A stretch of 64,000 bases of DNA. Origin: Nostoc punctiforme NIES-2108 (GTDB taxonomy: Bacteria; Cyanobacteriota; Cyanobacteriia; Cyanobacteriales; Nostocaceae). The notes beneath the pieces are model-generated. The model did not search any database and was not told where the DNA came from. It was given only the letters and a program-made list of their open reading frames with translations. The stretch is from assembly GCA_003326195.1 (NCBI GenBank), contig LXQE01000146.1:159352-223351 (forward strand), given 5' to 3'. Made by a program: the position numbers and the translations under genes. Of the stretch, positions 7,741 through 17,604 are shown one piece after another. How positions within the stretch are numbered: the first letter of the stretch is position 1; the number at the start of each line of letters is the position of its first letter.

Positions 7741-7812
7741 GCAGGGATGGTGTAACGGCAACACCTCGTGACTCCAAATCCGATGTTCTAGGTTCAAATC
7801 CTAGCCCCTGCG
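7741..7812 (+). tRNA. tRNA-Trp (CCA), degenerate anticodon stem, array 5
   Basis: Acceptor GCAGGG/CCCTGC with an A-C mismatch at pair 7. The loop CTCCAAA gives anticodon CCA. The anticodon stem pairs only if a T is bulged (TCG-T-GA against TCCGA). T-arm CTAGGTTCAAATCCTAG is good. Discriminator G is usual for Trp. Function doubtful. Confidence 0.65.
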
Positions 7813-7876
7813 TCAGACAATTTTGGATTTTTGAGATTAATAAATTTAATCCAAAATCTAAAATTCGCTCAATTAT

Positions 7877-7948
7877 GCCCTCGTGGACGAATGGTTAAGT
7901 CAGTGTTCTTTCAAAGCACAGATGCGAGTTCAATTCTCGTCGGGGGAA
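7877..7948 (+). tRNA. tRNA-Glu (UUC), array 6
   Basis: Anticodon arm GTGTT/AGCAC presents TTC. T-arm GCGAGTTCAATTCTCGT. Acceptor GCCCTCG against CGGGGGA, with the terminal G-A unpaired. It duplicates the specificity of the canonical tRNA-Glu at 888-960 but differs widely in sequence. Confidence 0.75.
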
Positions 7949-7955
7949 TGATTAT

Positions 7956-8057
7956 GGGTCGGTGGCCGAGTCTGGTTGAAGGCGACAGTCTGTAAAACTG
8001 TTCTTTTTTGCGCGCAGGTACCCTTCGGGAAGCAAGCTACAAATCCTGCTCGACCCA
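7956..8057 (+). tRNA. tRNA-Tyr (GUA) with 19 nt T-loop insertion, array 7
   Basis: Acceptor GGGTCG/CGACCC, anticodon arm ACAGT/ACTGT presenting GTA, T-stem GCAGG (8014-8018) with CCTGC (8045-8049). The T-loop is 26 nt (8019-8044) and not 7. It reads TAC, then CCTTCGGGAAGCAAGC, then TAC and AAAT. Removing 19 nt leaves a 7 nt loop TACAAAT. The variable region (TCTTTTTTGCGC) has no clear stem although bacterial tRNA-Tyr normally has one. Probably inactive unless the insert is tolerated or removed. Confidence 0.75.
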
Positions 8058-8061
8058 CTAT

Positions 8062-8151
8062 GGAGAGGTGGCTGAGTGGCTAAAAGCGTCCTCCTGCTAA
8101 GAGGAAGCGGGTAATTAATACCCGTCGCAGGTTCAAATCCTGTTCTCTCCG
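8062..8151 (+). tRNA. tRNA-Ser (GCU), array 8
   Basis: Acceptor GGAGAG/CTCTCC, anticodon arm TCCTC/GAGGA presenting GCT, long variable arm built on GCGGGT/ACCCGT, T-arm GCAGGTTCAAATCCTGT. Discriminator G. A proper class II tRNA, with the same anticodon as the separate tRNA-Ser at 14566. Confidence 0.9.
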
Positions 8152-8155
8152 TTTT

Positions 8156-8230
8156 GAGAGTGTGGTGTAACTGGATAACATCTCAGTCTACGAAACTGAA
8201 GACGTGAGGGTTCAAATCCCTCCACTCTCG
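8156..8230 (+). tRNA. tRNA-Arg (ACG), array 9
   Basis: Perfect acceptor GAGAGTG/CACTCTC, anticodon arm TCAGT/ACTGA presenting ACG (inosine candidate), T-arm GAGGGTTCAAATCCCTC. Discriminator G. CCA not encoded. Confidence 0.9.
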
Positions 8231-8237
8231 TTACATG

Positions 8238-8304
8238 GGAGAGATGATGGAGTGGCTGATTCGAGTTGAATTAAACCAGTCCACTGGGTAAAACCTATCT
8301 CTCC
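8238..8304 (+). pseudogene. Degenerate tRNA-like segment, array 10
   Basis: GGAGAGAT (8238-8245) pairs with ATCTCTCC (8297-8304), spaced like an acceptor stem, and TGGAGTGGCTGA resembles a D-arm of the Ser type. There is no 5 bp anticodon stem with a T33 loop and no TTC-type T-arm; the middle folds as GGCTG/CAGTC with ATTC/GAAT inside. It sits in phase with neighbouring tRNAs, so it is best read as a decayed tRNA gene. Confidence 0.5.
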
Positions 8305-8311
8305 TCCTTAT

Positions 8312-8386
8312 CCCCCGGTAGCTCAGTTGGTAGTTAGCGCCTGTCTGAAGAACAGGAGGTCGTCGGTTCGATTCCGACCTGGGGGG
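8312..8386 (+). tRNA. tRNA-Phe (GAA), array 11
   Basis: Acceptor CCCCCGG/CTGGGGG, starting with C, unlike most Phe tRNAs. Anticodon arm CCTGT/ACAGG presents GAA. T-arm GTCGGTTCGATTCCGAC. Discriminator G where A is usual for Phe. Confidence 0.8.
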
Positions 8387-8392
8387 CTTCGT

Positions 8393-8467
8393 TGCCTCAT
8401 AGCTCAATGGTAGAGCAAGCGGCTGTTAACCGCGCGGTTGTAGGTTCGAGTCCTACTGAGGCAGCCA
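8393..8467 (+). tRNA. tRNA-Asn (GUU), array 12
   Basis: Perfect acceptor TGCCTCA/TGAGGCA, anticodon arm GCGG/CCGC presenting GTT, T-arm GTAGGTTCGAGTCCTAC. Discriminator G. CCA encoded at 8465-8467. Confidence 0.9.
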
Positions 8468-8604
8468 ATTATAATTCGTAATTACTAATTCGTAATTCGT
8501 AATTAAATAAGGGTTTATACCCACGTTTTTATAAATGGCTTGTATTGTTAATCGGGGTTAAAATCACTCTCAAAAAACATAATTACGAATTACGAATTGT
8601 TTAA
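8468..8604. repeat. AATTCGTAATTAC-type inverted repeat spacer within the array
   Basis: The largest gap inside the array. It starts with repeats of TAATTCGTAATTA and ends with AATTACGAATTACGAATTG, the inverse sequence, enclosing about 80 nt with no tRNA or ORF. A similar motif occurs at 30714-30760. Confidence 0.7.
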
Positions 8605-8677
8605 TGCCGGGTGGACGAATTGGTAAGTCGCATCGCTCTGAACGATGAGGTTGCAGGTTCAAACCCTGCCCTGGCAA
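8605..8677 (+). tRNA. tRNA-Gln (CUG), array 13
   Basis: Acceptor TGCCGGG/CCTGGCA, anticodon arm CATCG/CGATG presenting CTG, T-arm GCAGGTTCAAACCCTGC. Discriminator A. CCA not encoded. Confidence 0.85.
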
Positions 8678-8680
8678 TAA

Positions 8681-8756
8681 AGCCCAGTGGTGTAATTGGC
8701 AACATAGCGCCCTTTGAAGGCGAAGATTCCAGGTTCGAGTCCTGGCGGGGCTGCCA
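8681..8756 (+). tRNA. tRNA-Gln (UUG), array 14
   Basis: Acceptor AGCCC/GGGCT with an A-G mismatch at pair 6, anticodon stem CGCC/GGCG presenting TTG, T-arm CCAGGTTCGAGTCCTGG. Discriminator G, CCA encoded (8754-8756). Confidence 0.85.
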
Positions 8757-8761
8757 AACTT

Positions 8762-8864
8762 GCTCTTGTAGCCGAACTGGAAGAGGCTGCCGTCTCAAAA
8801 ACGGTATGTTGTGGGTACCCTGCGGGAAGCCGCTTTGCGTCTACGATTCCCACCAAGAGTACCA
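8762..8864 (+). tRNA. tRNA-Leu (CAA), class I, with 26 nt T-loop insertion, array 15
   Basis: Acceptor GCTCTTG/CAAGAGT (G-U first pair), anticodon arm CCGT/ACGG presenting CAA, discriminator A, CCA encoded. The T-stem GTGGG (8811-8815) pairs with CCCAC (8849-8853). The loop between is 33 nt: TAC, an insert beginning CCTGCGGGAAGCCGCTTTG, then TAC and GATT. Removing 26 nt leaves TACGATT. The variable loop is 5 nt (ATGTT), lacking the long arm normal for Leu. Confidence 0.75.
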
Positions 8865-8870
8865 AAGTTT

Positions 8871-8948
8871 GCTCCTGTAGCCCAATTGGAAGAGGTGACA
8901 GACTTAAAATCTGTTTGGTTGTGGGTTCGACTCCCACCAGGAGTACCA
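8871..8948 (+). tRNA. tRNA-Leu (UAA), class I, array 16
   Basis: Acceptor GCTCCTG/CAGGAGT, anticodon arm ACAGA/TCTGT presenting TAA, T-arm GTGGGTTCGACTCCCAC, discriminator A, CCA encoded. The variable loop is 6 nt (TTGGTT), so no class II arm. There is no group I intron, which many cyanobacterial tRNA-Leu(UAA) genes carry. Confidence 0.85.
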
Positions 8949-8949
8949 A

Positions 8950-9022
8950 CGGGATGTAATTCAGCGGCCAGAAGCCATGCTTTGGGAGCATGGAGTCGCA
9001 GGTTCAAATCCTGCCATCCCGA
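8950..9022 (+). tRNA. tRNA-Pro (UGG), array 17
   Basis: Perfect acceptor CGGGATG/CATCCCG with the C1-G72 pair typical of Pro. Anticodon arm CATGC/GCATG presents TGG. T-arm GCAGGTTCAAATCCTGC. Discriminator A. Confidence 0.92.
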
Positions 9023-9025
9023 TAT

Positions 9026-9099
9026 GCCCCTGTGACGGAACTGGCATACGTGCTGGAATCAGAGTCCAGATTTTGCAGGTTCAAATCCTGTCAGGGGTA
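9026..9099 (+). tRNA. tRNA-Leu (CAG), class I, array 18
   Basis: Acceptor GCCCCTG/CAGGGGT, anticodon arm CTGGA/TCCAG presenting CAG, T-arm GCAGGTTCAAATCCTGT, discriminator A. Variable loop 5 nt (ATTTT). D-arm TGACGGAACTGGCA resembles that of normal Leu tRNAs. Confidence 0.85.
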
Positions 9100-9103
9100 C
9101 TAA

Positions 9104-9180
<77 letters not shown>

Positions 9181-9186
9181 AAATAT

Positions 9187-9259
9187 CTGGGTGTAGCGCA
9201 GTTGGGAGCGCAGGAGTTTCGGGAACTCCAGGTCGTAGGTTCGATCCCTGCCACTCAGA
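9187..9259 (+). tRNA. tRNA-Pro (CGG), array 20
   Basis: Acceptor CTGGGTG/CACTCAG, anticodon arm GGAGT/ACTCC presenting CGG, T-arm GTAGGTTCGATCCCTGC with one G-U. Discriminator A. Confidence 0.88.
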
Positions 9260-9263
9260 CCTT

Positions 9264-9336
9264 GCCCTTGTAGCCCAACGGAAGAGGCGCTTCGCTTAGA
9301 ACGAAGAGGTTGCTGGTTCAAATCCAGTCAGGGGTA
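9264..9336 (+). tRNA. tRNA-Leu (UAG), class I, array 21
   Basis: Acceptor GCCCTTG/CAGGGGT, anticodon arm CTTCG/CGAAG presenting TAG, T-arm GCTGGTTCAAATCCAGT, discriminator A. Variable loop 5 nt (AGGTT). It completes the set of five leucine anticodons. Confidence 0.87.
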
Positions 9337-9346
9337 TTGGTGAATA

Positions 9347-9423
9347 TGCGGGGATAGAGCAACGGTGGCTCGTCAGGCTCATAACCTGAACATCGGCAGG
9401 TTCAACTCCTACCCCCGTTACCA
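9347..9423 (+). tRNA. tRNA-fMet-like (CAU), array 22
   Basis: GCGGGG, TAGAGC, GGCTCGTC, AGG-CTCATAA-CCT and CCCCCG follow the layout of bacterial initiator tRNA. The acceptor end is altered: T1 faces T72, and one extra A precedes the D-stem. T-arm GCAGGTTCAACTCCTAC has one mismatch. CCA encoded. Confidence 0.75.
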
Positions 9424-9431
9424 AAAATAGT

Positions 9432-9504
9432 GCTGGTGTAGCTCAATTGGCAGAGCAACTGACTTGTAATCAGTAGGTTGCAGGTTCAATTCCTGTTACC
9501 AGCT
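9432..9504 (+). tRNA. tRNA-Thr (UGU), array 23
   Basis: Acceptor GCTGGTG/TACCAGC, anticodon arm ACTGA/TCAGT presenting TGT, T-arm GCAGGTTCAATTCCTGT. Discriminator T. CCA not encoded. Confidence 0.92.
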
Positions 9505-9508
9505 TGAT

Positions 9509-9579
9509 GCGGGTGTGATGTAACGGCAGCATGAGACGTTTCCACCGTCTTCGTGCGAGTTCAAATCTCGCCGTCCGCT
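9509..9579 (+). tRNA. tRNA-Gly (UCC), array 24
   Basis: Acceptor GCGGGTG/CGTCCGC, anticodon arm AGACG/CGTCT with loop TTTCCAC giving TCC, T-arm GCGAGTTCAAATCTCGC. Discriminator T. Confidence 0.9.
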
Positions 9580-9587
9580 CTGAACTT

Positions 9588-9659
9588 GCGGGTGTGATGT
9601 AGTCGGTAGCATCTGAGTGCGCCATACTCAGTGCGTGGGTTCAAGTCCCTCCACTCGCT
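9588..9659 (+). tRNA. tRNA-Gly (GCC), C33, array 25
   Basis: Acceptor GCGGGTG/CACTCGC nearly identical to the preceding Gly gene. Anticodon arm TGAGT/ACTCA with loop GCGCCAT giving GCC; position 33 is C and not T. T-arm GTGGGTTCAAGTCCCTC has weaker pairing. Discriminator T. Confidence 0.8.
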
Positions 9660-9664
9660 TGCGT

Positions 9665-9740
9665 AGTCCTGTAGCTTCAACGGTAGAGCAAGTGCCTTAC
9701 AAGCAAGAGGTTGCAGGTTCAAATCCTGCCAGGACTACCA
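9665..9740 (+). tRNA. tRNA-Val (UAC), array 26
   Basis: Perfect acceptor AGTCCTG/CAGGACT. Anticodon stem has three good pairs (TGC/GCA) presenting TAC in loop CTTACAA. T-arm GCAGGTTCAAATCCTGC. Discriminator A, CCA encoded. Confidence 0.87.
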
Positions 9741-9747
9741 AATATTG

Positions 9748-9820
9748 GGAGTGTAGCTCAATGGAATAGAGCTTCGAGCTTCTACCTCGAAAGTTGTGGG
9801 TTCAAGTCCTACCACTCCCG
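9748..9820 (+). tRNA. tRNA-Arg (UCU), array 27
   Basis: Perfect acceptor GGGAGTG/CACTCCC, anticodon arm TCGAG/CTCGA presenting TCT, T-arm GTGGGTTCAAGTCCTAC. Discriminator G. Confidence 0.9.
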
Positions 9821-9918
9821 CCTAAATAAGTCAAAAGTTAAAAGTCAAAAGTCAAAAGAATGAATTTAATATTTCTCTTTCTTTTTAGTTTTTACTTTGC
9901 TCTTTTTACTTATTTGAT

Positions 9919-9992
9919 GGGGTCATAGCTCAAGTGGCTAGAGCACCTGCCTTGCAAGCAGGAGGTTATGGGTTCAAGTCCCATTGATTCCA
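9919..9992 (+). tRNA. tRNA-Ala (UGC), array 28
   Basis: Anticodon arm CCTGC/GCAGG presents TGC. Acceptor GGGGTCA/TGATTCC has two G-U pairs, including the G3-U70 pair that AlaRS requires. T-arm ATGGGTTCAAGTCCCAT. Discriminator A. A 98 nt AT-rich spacer precedes it. Confidence 0.92.
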
Positions 9993-10000
9993 CTGATGAT

Positions 10001-10075
10001 GGTGTCTGAAGCCAAAGTGGTCGAGGCGCTGGTTTGTGGAACCAGTCATAGCGGGTTCAAGCCCCGTCAGACGCC
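10001..10075 (+). tRNA. tRNA-His (GUG), array 29
   Basis: Acceptor GTGTCTG/CAGACGC with an extra encoded G at -1 facing C73, the His identity pair. Anticodon arm CTGGT/ACCAG presents GTG. T-arm GCGGGTTCAAGCCCCGT. Confidence 0.92.
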
Positions 10076-10082
10076 CCTCAAT

Positions 10083-10184
10083 GGAAGATGCCGCTGAATG
10101 GACGGCAACTGGTCTTGAAAACCAGGGTATGGGCAACTGTAGGGGTACCCTACGGGAAGCAAGCTACGATTCCTCCATCTTCCT
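10083..10184 (+). tRNA. tRNA-Ser (UGA) with 19 nt T-loop insertion, array 30
   Basis: Acceptor GGAAGAT/ATCTTCC, anticodon arm CTGGT/ACCAG presenting TGA, long variable region as in class II. The T-stem (GGGG with CCTC, 10142-10145 and 10172-10175) encloses a 26 nt loop: TAC, CCTACGGGAAGCAAGC, TAC, GATT. Removing 19 nt leaves TACGATT. The insert shares 15 of 16 internal bases with that in tRNA-Tyr. Confidence 0.72.
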
Positions 10185-10189
10185 CTTTT

Positions 10190-10263
10190 TCCACCTGAAG
10201 CCGAAAAGTGAGGCGCTGTGCTGATAACACAGAAATAGGAGGGGCAGTACCTCCCTGGTGGAT
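10190..10263 (+). tRNA. tRNA-Ile-like (GAU) with aberrant T-loop, array 31
   Basis: TCCACC pairs with GGTGGA as acceptor, the D-arm is GCC/GGC, and the anticodon arm CTGTG/CACAG presents GAT. The T-stem GGAGG/CCTCC is intact, but its loop reads GGCAGTA with no TTC, so normal tertiary contacts with the D-loop cannot form. Possibly non-functional. Confidence 0.55.
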
Positions 10264-10339
10264 TTATATCTAGTGTTGGTGTTACAAAGCTTGCGATGTA
10301 ATACGATCGCACTTGCTCATTTCTTATTTAAATTAACTA

Positions 10340-10410
10340 GGGTGGTTGGCATACCGGCTGTGCAGCGGGCTTTTAACCCGCAGAAATAGGTTCGACCCCT
10401 ATACCACCCA
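10340..10410 (+). tRNA. tRNA-Lys (UUU), array 32
   Basis: Acceptor GGGTGGT/ACCACCC, anticodon arm GCGGG/CCCGC presenting TTT, T-stem ATAGG/CCTAT with loop TTCGACC. Discriminator A. It lies 76 nt after the Ile-like gene, is the last tRNA of the array, and no intrinsic terminator follows. Confidence 0.88.
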
Positions 10411-10504
10411 CTAAACAATTAAAAATTAAAAATTAAAAATTAAGAAATGCAATCTTAGTTAGCCTTTTGGCAATTGCTAATATGCAACTTGAATGCACGT
10501 TGGG

Positions 10505-11593
10505 TTATGAATAGCAACTAGCGATCGCTAGTTGAGCATGTTGCAATAATACATCTTTATCCAAAGCATGTATGGGATATTGCGGTGTTACTGCCAGTAG
10601 TTTCTCAATTCTTTCTCTAGCTGCTTCTAGGACTGCTTCATCTAAGCTACCGTTACTGAGCGAATCAGCAAAATCTTCAGCAATCCGATAAGTTCTTTCA
10701 ATAGATGATGAATTAATATTACGCGACACAATAAACAAATCGCAGCCTGCATTAAATGACCGCGCCACAGTACCAGCTTTCATAAACATATCTGAAATAG
10801 CTTTCATATCCAAATCATCAGATACAACTACTCCCTCAAAGCCAAGTTCCTCTCTAAGTATGGTTTTGAGGATAGCCTGAGAAAGCGTTCCTGGCACATC
10901 AGGATCTATCTTGGGAAATAAGATATGGACAGTCATAATCAAAGGAATCTGTACTTCGATTAAAGCTCTGAAGGGTATAATTTCTCGAAGTCGCAGGTCT
11001 TCTAGAGTTAAATTCAGTATTGGTAGCTCAATGTGAGAGTCCTTGCTCGTGTCTCCATGTCCAGGGAAGTGTTTAGCGCATCCCAAAATTCCTGAATCTC
11101 GAAGTCCAAGGTAGTAGTCACGGGCACCTTGAGTAGCAGTTTCGGGAGTGTTACCAAAGGCGCGAGGTCCAATCACGGGATTATCGGGATGGGAAAAAAT
11201 ATCGGCTACGGGTGCCCAAGATAAATTGATTCCCAGTGATTTGAGTTCTACCGCTGTGGCTTTTGCTACTTCATAAGCGTGCGATCGCAGTAAAAAAGCA
11301 TGAGGAAAGCGGGTAATTGGCGGTGGTGTACGAATTACACGACCTCCTTCATGATCGAGAGTGAGGAACATGGAATCACGTTCAGTATATTCTCGTATCT
11401 GTTTATTCAAATCCTTGAAGCTTTCCAACCAAACCTGATATGGAGTGCCATCCAAAAAGTTCTTAGCAAAAAAGATTGCCCCAATCGGTTTTAATTCATT
11501 GAGTGCGCGTTTATCGTCATCGCTTAATGTAGTGCCGGAAATACCTAAAATCAAGTGATGTCCAAAGCGCTTTAGCTCCTGCGATACACCCAT
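10505..11593 (-). CDS. nagZ: Glycoside hydrolase family 3, beta-N-acetylhexosaminidase (NagZ-type)
   Basis: 362 residues, close to the usual single-domain length of NagZ. FLTLDHEGGRV (substrate binding), CAKHFPGHGDTSKDSH (loop with the His that acts as acid/base in NagZ) and VVSDDLDM (the Asp nucleophile) are all present in order. No signal peptide, so cytosolic. It should cleave N-acetylglucosamine from peptidoglycan turnover fragments. A single gene, convergent with the tRNA array and divergent from crtP. Confidence 0.9.
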   Translation of the reverse strand: MGVSQELKRFGHHLILGISGTTLSDDDKRALNELKPIGAIFFAKNFLDGTPYQVWLESFKDLNKQIREYTERDSMFLTLDHEGGRVIRTPPPITRFPHAFLLRSHAYEVAKATAVELKSLGINLSWAPVADIFSHPDNPVIGPRAFGNTPETATQGARDYYLGLRDSGILGCAKHFPGHGDTSKDSHIELPILNLTLEDLRLREIIPFRALIEVQIPLIMTVHILFPKIDPDVPGTLSQAILKTILREELGFEGVVVSDDLDMKAISDMFMKAGTVARSFNAGCDLFIVSRNINSSSIERTYRIAEDFADSLSNGSLDEAVLEAARERIEKLLAVTPQYPIHALDKDVLLQHAQLAIASCYS

Positions 11594-14387
<2,794 letters not shown>

Positions 14388-14565
14388 AAAATTAGTCATT
14401 TGTCCCTAGTTCTTAGTCATCAGTGTTTTATAAATAACCAATGACCAATACTTCTCTACGAGAGGCTGCGCCAACGACTACGCTCAGTACAAGTGACAAA
14501 TGACCAATGACAAATGACTATTGACTCTTACTGGCAAGTCTGGTAACATTGATATTCGTGAGTCA
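14388..14565. repeat. Heptamer repeats and short palindromic repeat after crtB
   Basis: Contains ACCAATGACC, CAAATGACCAATGACAAATGAC heptamer-type runs split by CTCTACGAGAGGCTGCGCC, a relative of the dispersed repeat also seen at 29165-29262 and in folC. No gene. Confidence 0.6.
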
Positions 14566-14657
14566 GGAGAGGTGGCTGAGTGGTCGAAAGCGGCAGATTG
14601 CTAATCTGTTGTACGGCAGGCAACTCCGTACCGAGGGTTCGAATCCCTCCCTCTCCG
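14566..14657 (+). tRNA. tRNA-Ser (GCU)
   Basis: Perfect acceptor GGAGAGG/CCTCTCC, anticodon arm CAGA/TCTG presenting GCT, long variable arm (GTACGGCAGGCAACTCCGTAC), T-arm GAGGGTTCGAATCCCTC, discriminator G. Canonical and outside the array; it probably does the main cellular work for AGC/AGU codons. Confidence 0.95.
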
Positions 14658-14849
14658 TTTTTCAGCTTTTGATACACGGAGAATATTCTGTGTACAAAAA
14701 GAATTACTAAGATCGGCGTAAATATTTCTACTCCCAAAGATGGATGATATGATTTATCCTTTGGAGTCTTGATAAGATCCAGCTAAGTTACAAACCTAGT
14801 TTGGATCTTATTTTTAGGCTCCTAAATATCTGAGGAGTGAAAGTAATTT

Positions 14850-16172
14850 ATGAGAAAAATTAGCGCCGCCTTAAGTTTAAGTATAGCTACCCTAGCAACT
14901 GGCTTCCTACTTGGGGCTTGTGGTGATAGCAGTACCCCCAACGGCACAGCTAACAACGGAAGTACCGCTACCCCAGCGGCAAACTCAACTACTACAAGCA
15001 GTGCTAAAGGGCTAAAAATTGGTTCCTTGCTACCGACAACAGGCGACTTGGCTTCTGTGGGACAGCAGATGTTAGGCTCTGTACCTTTACTAGTCGATAC
15101 AGTCAACGCTTGCGGTGGAGTGAATGGCGAACCTGTTACCTTGGTGCAAGTAGACGACCAAACCGACCCCAAAGCTGGAGCTGCCGGTATGACTAAACTA
15201 GCAACTTTAGATAAAGTAGCAGGTGTAGTTGGTTCCTTTGCCAGTAGCGTTTCTAGTGCAGCAGTCTCCATTGCCACGCCGAATAAAGTCATGCTGGTTT
15301 CCCCTGGTAGTACCAGTCCCGTATTTACCGATAAGGCTCAAAAAGGTGACTATAAAGGCTTTTGGGCACGTACCGCTCCCCCCGATACATACCAAGCACT
15401 AGCTTTAGCCCAACTTGCCAGAAAAAAAGGTTTCAAGCGAGTTTCTACAGTCGTAATTAATAACGACTATGGCGTAGGGTTTGAAAAAGCATTCGTGCAA
15501 ACCTTTGAAAAATTGGGTGGAACTATAGTTAATAAAGATAAGCCTGTCCGCTACGACCCAAAAGCTCAGACATTTGATACAGAAGCGGCTGCTGCATTTG
15601 CAGGTAAGCCAGATGCAGTCCTAGCTGTACTCTATGCGGAAACTGGTAGCCTGTTTCTGAAAGCCGCCTATCAGCAAGGTGTGGCGAAGGGAGTGCAAAT
15701 TCTGCTGACAGATGGGGTAAAGTCACCGACTTTTCCCGAACAAGTTGGCAAAGGCAGTGATGGTAAATATATTTTAACTGGAGCGATCGGTACAGTACCG
15801 GGTTCCGATGGTAAAGCATTAGAAGCATTCAACAAGCTGTGGAAGGATAAAAAGGGTGGTGCGCCAGGGGAATATGCTCCTCAAGCTTGGGATGCAGCAG
15901 CTTTATTGACATTGGCAGCGCAAGCTGCTAAAGAAAATACAGGCGTTGGTATAGCCAGCAAAATCCGGGAAGTTGCTGATGGGCCTGGCACAGAAGTTAG
16001 TGATGTCTGCGAGGGACTGAAGTTACTTAAAGATGGTAAAAAGATTAACTACCAAGGAGCCAGCGGCAACGTAGATGTTGATGCTAACGGCGATGTCATC
16101 GGTGTCTATGATGTTTGGACAGTAGGAGACGATGGCACAATCAAGGTGATTGACAAAGTTACCCCTAAGTAG
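14850..16172 (+). CDS. ABC transporter substrate-binding lipoprotein (branched-chain amino acid type)
   Basis: 440 residues. Signal peptide with lipobox LLGAC, then a Ser/Thr/Asn-rich linker (about 25-55), then the periplasmic-binding fold from LKIGSLLPTTGDLASVGQQM, typical of the Leu/Ile/Val-binding (Peripla_BP_6) family. It captures amino acids or small amides in the periplasm for an ABC importer whose other subunits are not adjacent. GAGGAG lies 15 nt upstream of the ATG. Linker composition is unlike the folded part and may be repeat-derived. Confidence 0.88.
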   Translation: MRKISAALSLSIATLATGFLLGACGDSSTPNGTANNGSTATPAANSTTTSSAKGLKIGSLLPTTGDLASVGQQMLGSVPLLVDTVNACGGVNGEPVTLVQVDDQTDPKAGAAGMTKLATLDKVAGVVGSFASSVSSAAVSIATPNKVMLVSPGSTSPVFTDKAQKGDYKGFWARTAPPDTYQALALAQLARKKGFKRVSTVVINNDYGVGFEKAFVQTFEKLGGTIVNKDKPVRYDPKAQTFDTEAAAAFAGKPDAVLAVLYAETGSLFLKAAYQQGVAKGVQILLTDGVKSPTFPEQVGKGSDGKYILTGAIGTVPGSDGKALEAFNKLWKDKKGGAPGEYAPQAWDAAALLTLAAQAAKENTGVGIASKIREVADGPGTEVSDVCEGLKLLKDGKKINYQGASGNVDVDANGDVIGVYDVWTVGDDGTIKVIDKVTPK

Positions 16173-16254
16173 AAACTTAGGAGTTAGGAGTGATGAGTTA
16201 TGAATTTAATAATTTAATCTTAATAACTCCTAACTCCTAACTCCTAATTCTTAA
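16173..16254. repeat. Inverted CTAACTC-type tandem repeats between convergent genes
   Basis: TTAGGAGTTAGGAGT-type units face TAACTCCTAACTCCTAACTCC units across about 40 nt. They can form one long hairpin and may end transcripts from both sides. Confidence 0.65.
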
Positions 16255-17091
16255 CTATTTAATCCCACTGAAGTTGTAACCAACTCCTAACAACAAGCCC
16301 ACATCAGTTTCATCGAAAAATCCGGCATTGATAGCAGCTGTTGCCGTAAATTGAGAAGTTAGAGGCACATCAATGCCACCAGACACCAAAAAGGCAAATT
16401 TTGAATCATCACCAGTTTTGTAAGCTGCACCCACTCCGACGTAAGGTGCGATCGCTAATGGTTCGCTAAAAGCATCTGCTGATTTGAAGGTAAAATCGTA
16501 GGTGATCGGAAGTAGAACTGTGGTGTTGTCGCCAAATACAGCTGAGGGTCGCACTGATATAGAATTTGTCAGTCCGATTTTACTGACTACTGCAAAGTTA
16601 GCGTCGCCCAAAGACGTGTCGCCACCACTCAAACCAATGTTACCAGCGACGCCAAGATAGCTACTACCACCAGCCGTAGTTCTACCTAAATCAATATCTG
16701 ATTGCGCCACTCTTGTCGCAGATGGTTGAACAGTAACAGTAGTTTGAGAAGTCGGTTGTACAGGTTCAGAGGTGAGCGTTGCAGATGAGGTCGCCACTGT
16801 GCCAGGAACGGGTATGGGTGTTACACTGGCGTTTTCTTGTATCGCATTGTTGGGTAACTGCTCTACCTTAGTTAAATTTGTGACTGTAAAAGTTTCAGTT
16901 GTTTCTGTAGAGAGATTTTGGCTAAACTCTTTGAAAGACGCTACAGTTGCGGAAGGTTCGGTTAATGGCTGATTGCTCAACTTGTCTACTGTTTGGGCGC
17001 TTGCAGATAAACCGTTACTCAGGAATGCAAGAGCAGCTAGACTTGGCAACCAAAAAACACCTTTACGAAGAAAAATAGTATTCACGTTCAC
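16255..17091 (-). CDS. Secreted outer-membrane beta-barrel-like protein
   Basis: 278 residues. Clear signal peptide (LPSLAALAFLSNGLSASAQ, cut near residue 33). Residues 35-135 are a Thr/Ser/Val/Pro-rich linker. Residues 140-278 have alternating short beta strands with Gly and aromatic residues (SSYLGVAGNIGLSGG, APYVGVGAAYKTG, VGLLLGVGYNFSG), the pattern of a small outer-membrane barrel. Function unknown; pore, adhesin and structural roles are all possible. Convergent with the ABC binding protein and monocistronic. Confidence 0.65.
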   Translation of the reverse strand: MNVNTIFLRKGVFWLPSLAALAFLSNGLSASAQTVDKLSNQPLTEPSATVASFKEFSQNLSTETTETFTVTNLTKVEQLPNNAIQENASVTPIPVPGTVATSSATLTSEPVQPTSQTTVTVQPSATRVAQSDIDLGRTTAGGSSYLGVAGNIGLSGGDTSLGDANFAVVSKIGLTNSISVRPSAVFGDNTTVLLPITYDFTFKSADAFSEPLAIAPYVGVGAAYKTGDDSKFAFLVSGGIDVPLTSQFTATAAINAGFFDETDVGLLLGVGYNFSGIK

Positions 17092-17601
17092 TCCTAAAAC
17101 AATGTTGCCACGAAAAATAAAGATTTTTGTTGATTTAAGTCAACGAATTCGGGCAATATTCAAAATTTAACATCAAAAAATCGGTTTTTGTATTCTGACT
17201 TTATTCAATTCTCTAGTTAATATTTACTAGCAAAAAATTAAATTTTATAGCAATTCTGACTCACTCGTCAGAAACAAGATACCCAACAACTTTTACAAGG
17301 TCGGCGATTTGTGGGTTGCAATTTTCACAAATTAAATAGAATTGATATATATTTATTTTAAACATCCTGAATTTGATAGATGACAAATAGTCCATTTTCC
17401 TAAAATCAAGATAGTGTTTGTTAAGGAGGCGATCGCGACCTCTTTTAATGCAGAGAAGAAGTCTTTTAGCATAGCTGTCTTACCGCCAAAGGCAGCCAAA
17501 TTGTGAAGTGATATTACGAAGCTTGCAAAAATATTTAGAAATTGCCTAGAAGGCAAACATAGTTCTAACGTAGAACCTATTAGGAGAGACTGGAGGCAAA
17601 T
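17092..17601. other. AT-rich intergenic region
   Basis: Nothing supported as a gene. It contains one HIP1-like core near 17432 (GGCGATCGC) and should hold promoters for the porin-like gene (minus) and the small membrane protein (plus). No consensus promoter pair was convincing. Confidence 0.5.
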
Positions 17602-17604
17602 GTG

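Noticed and set aside
8871..8948. Group I intron in tRNA-Leu(UAA)
   Set aside because: The anticodon loop CTTAAAA is uninterrupted and the gene is of normal length.
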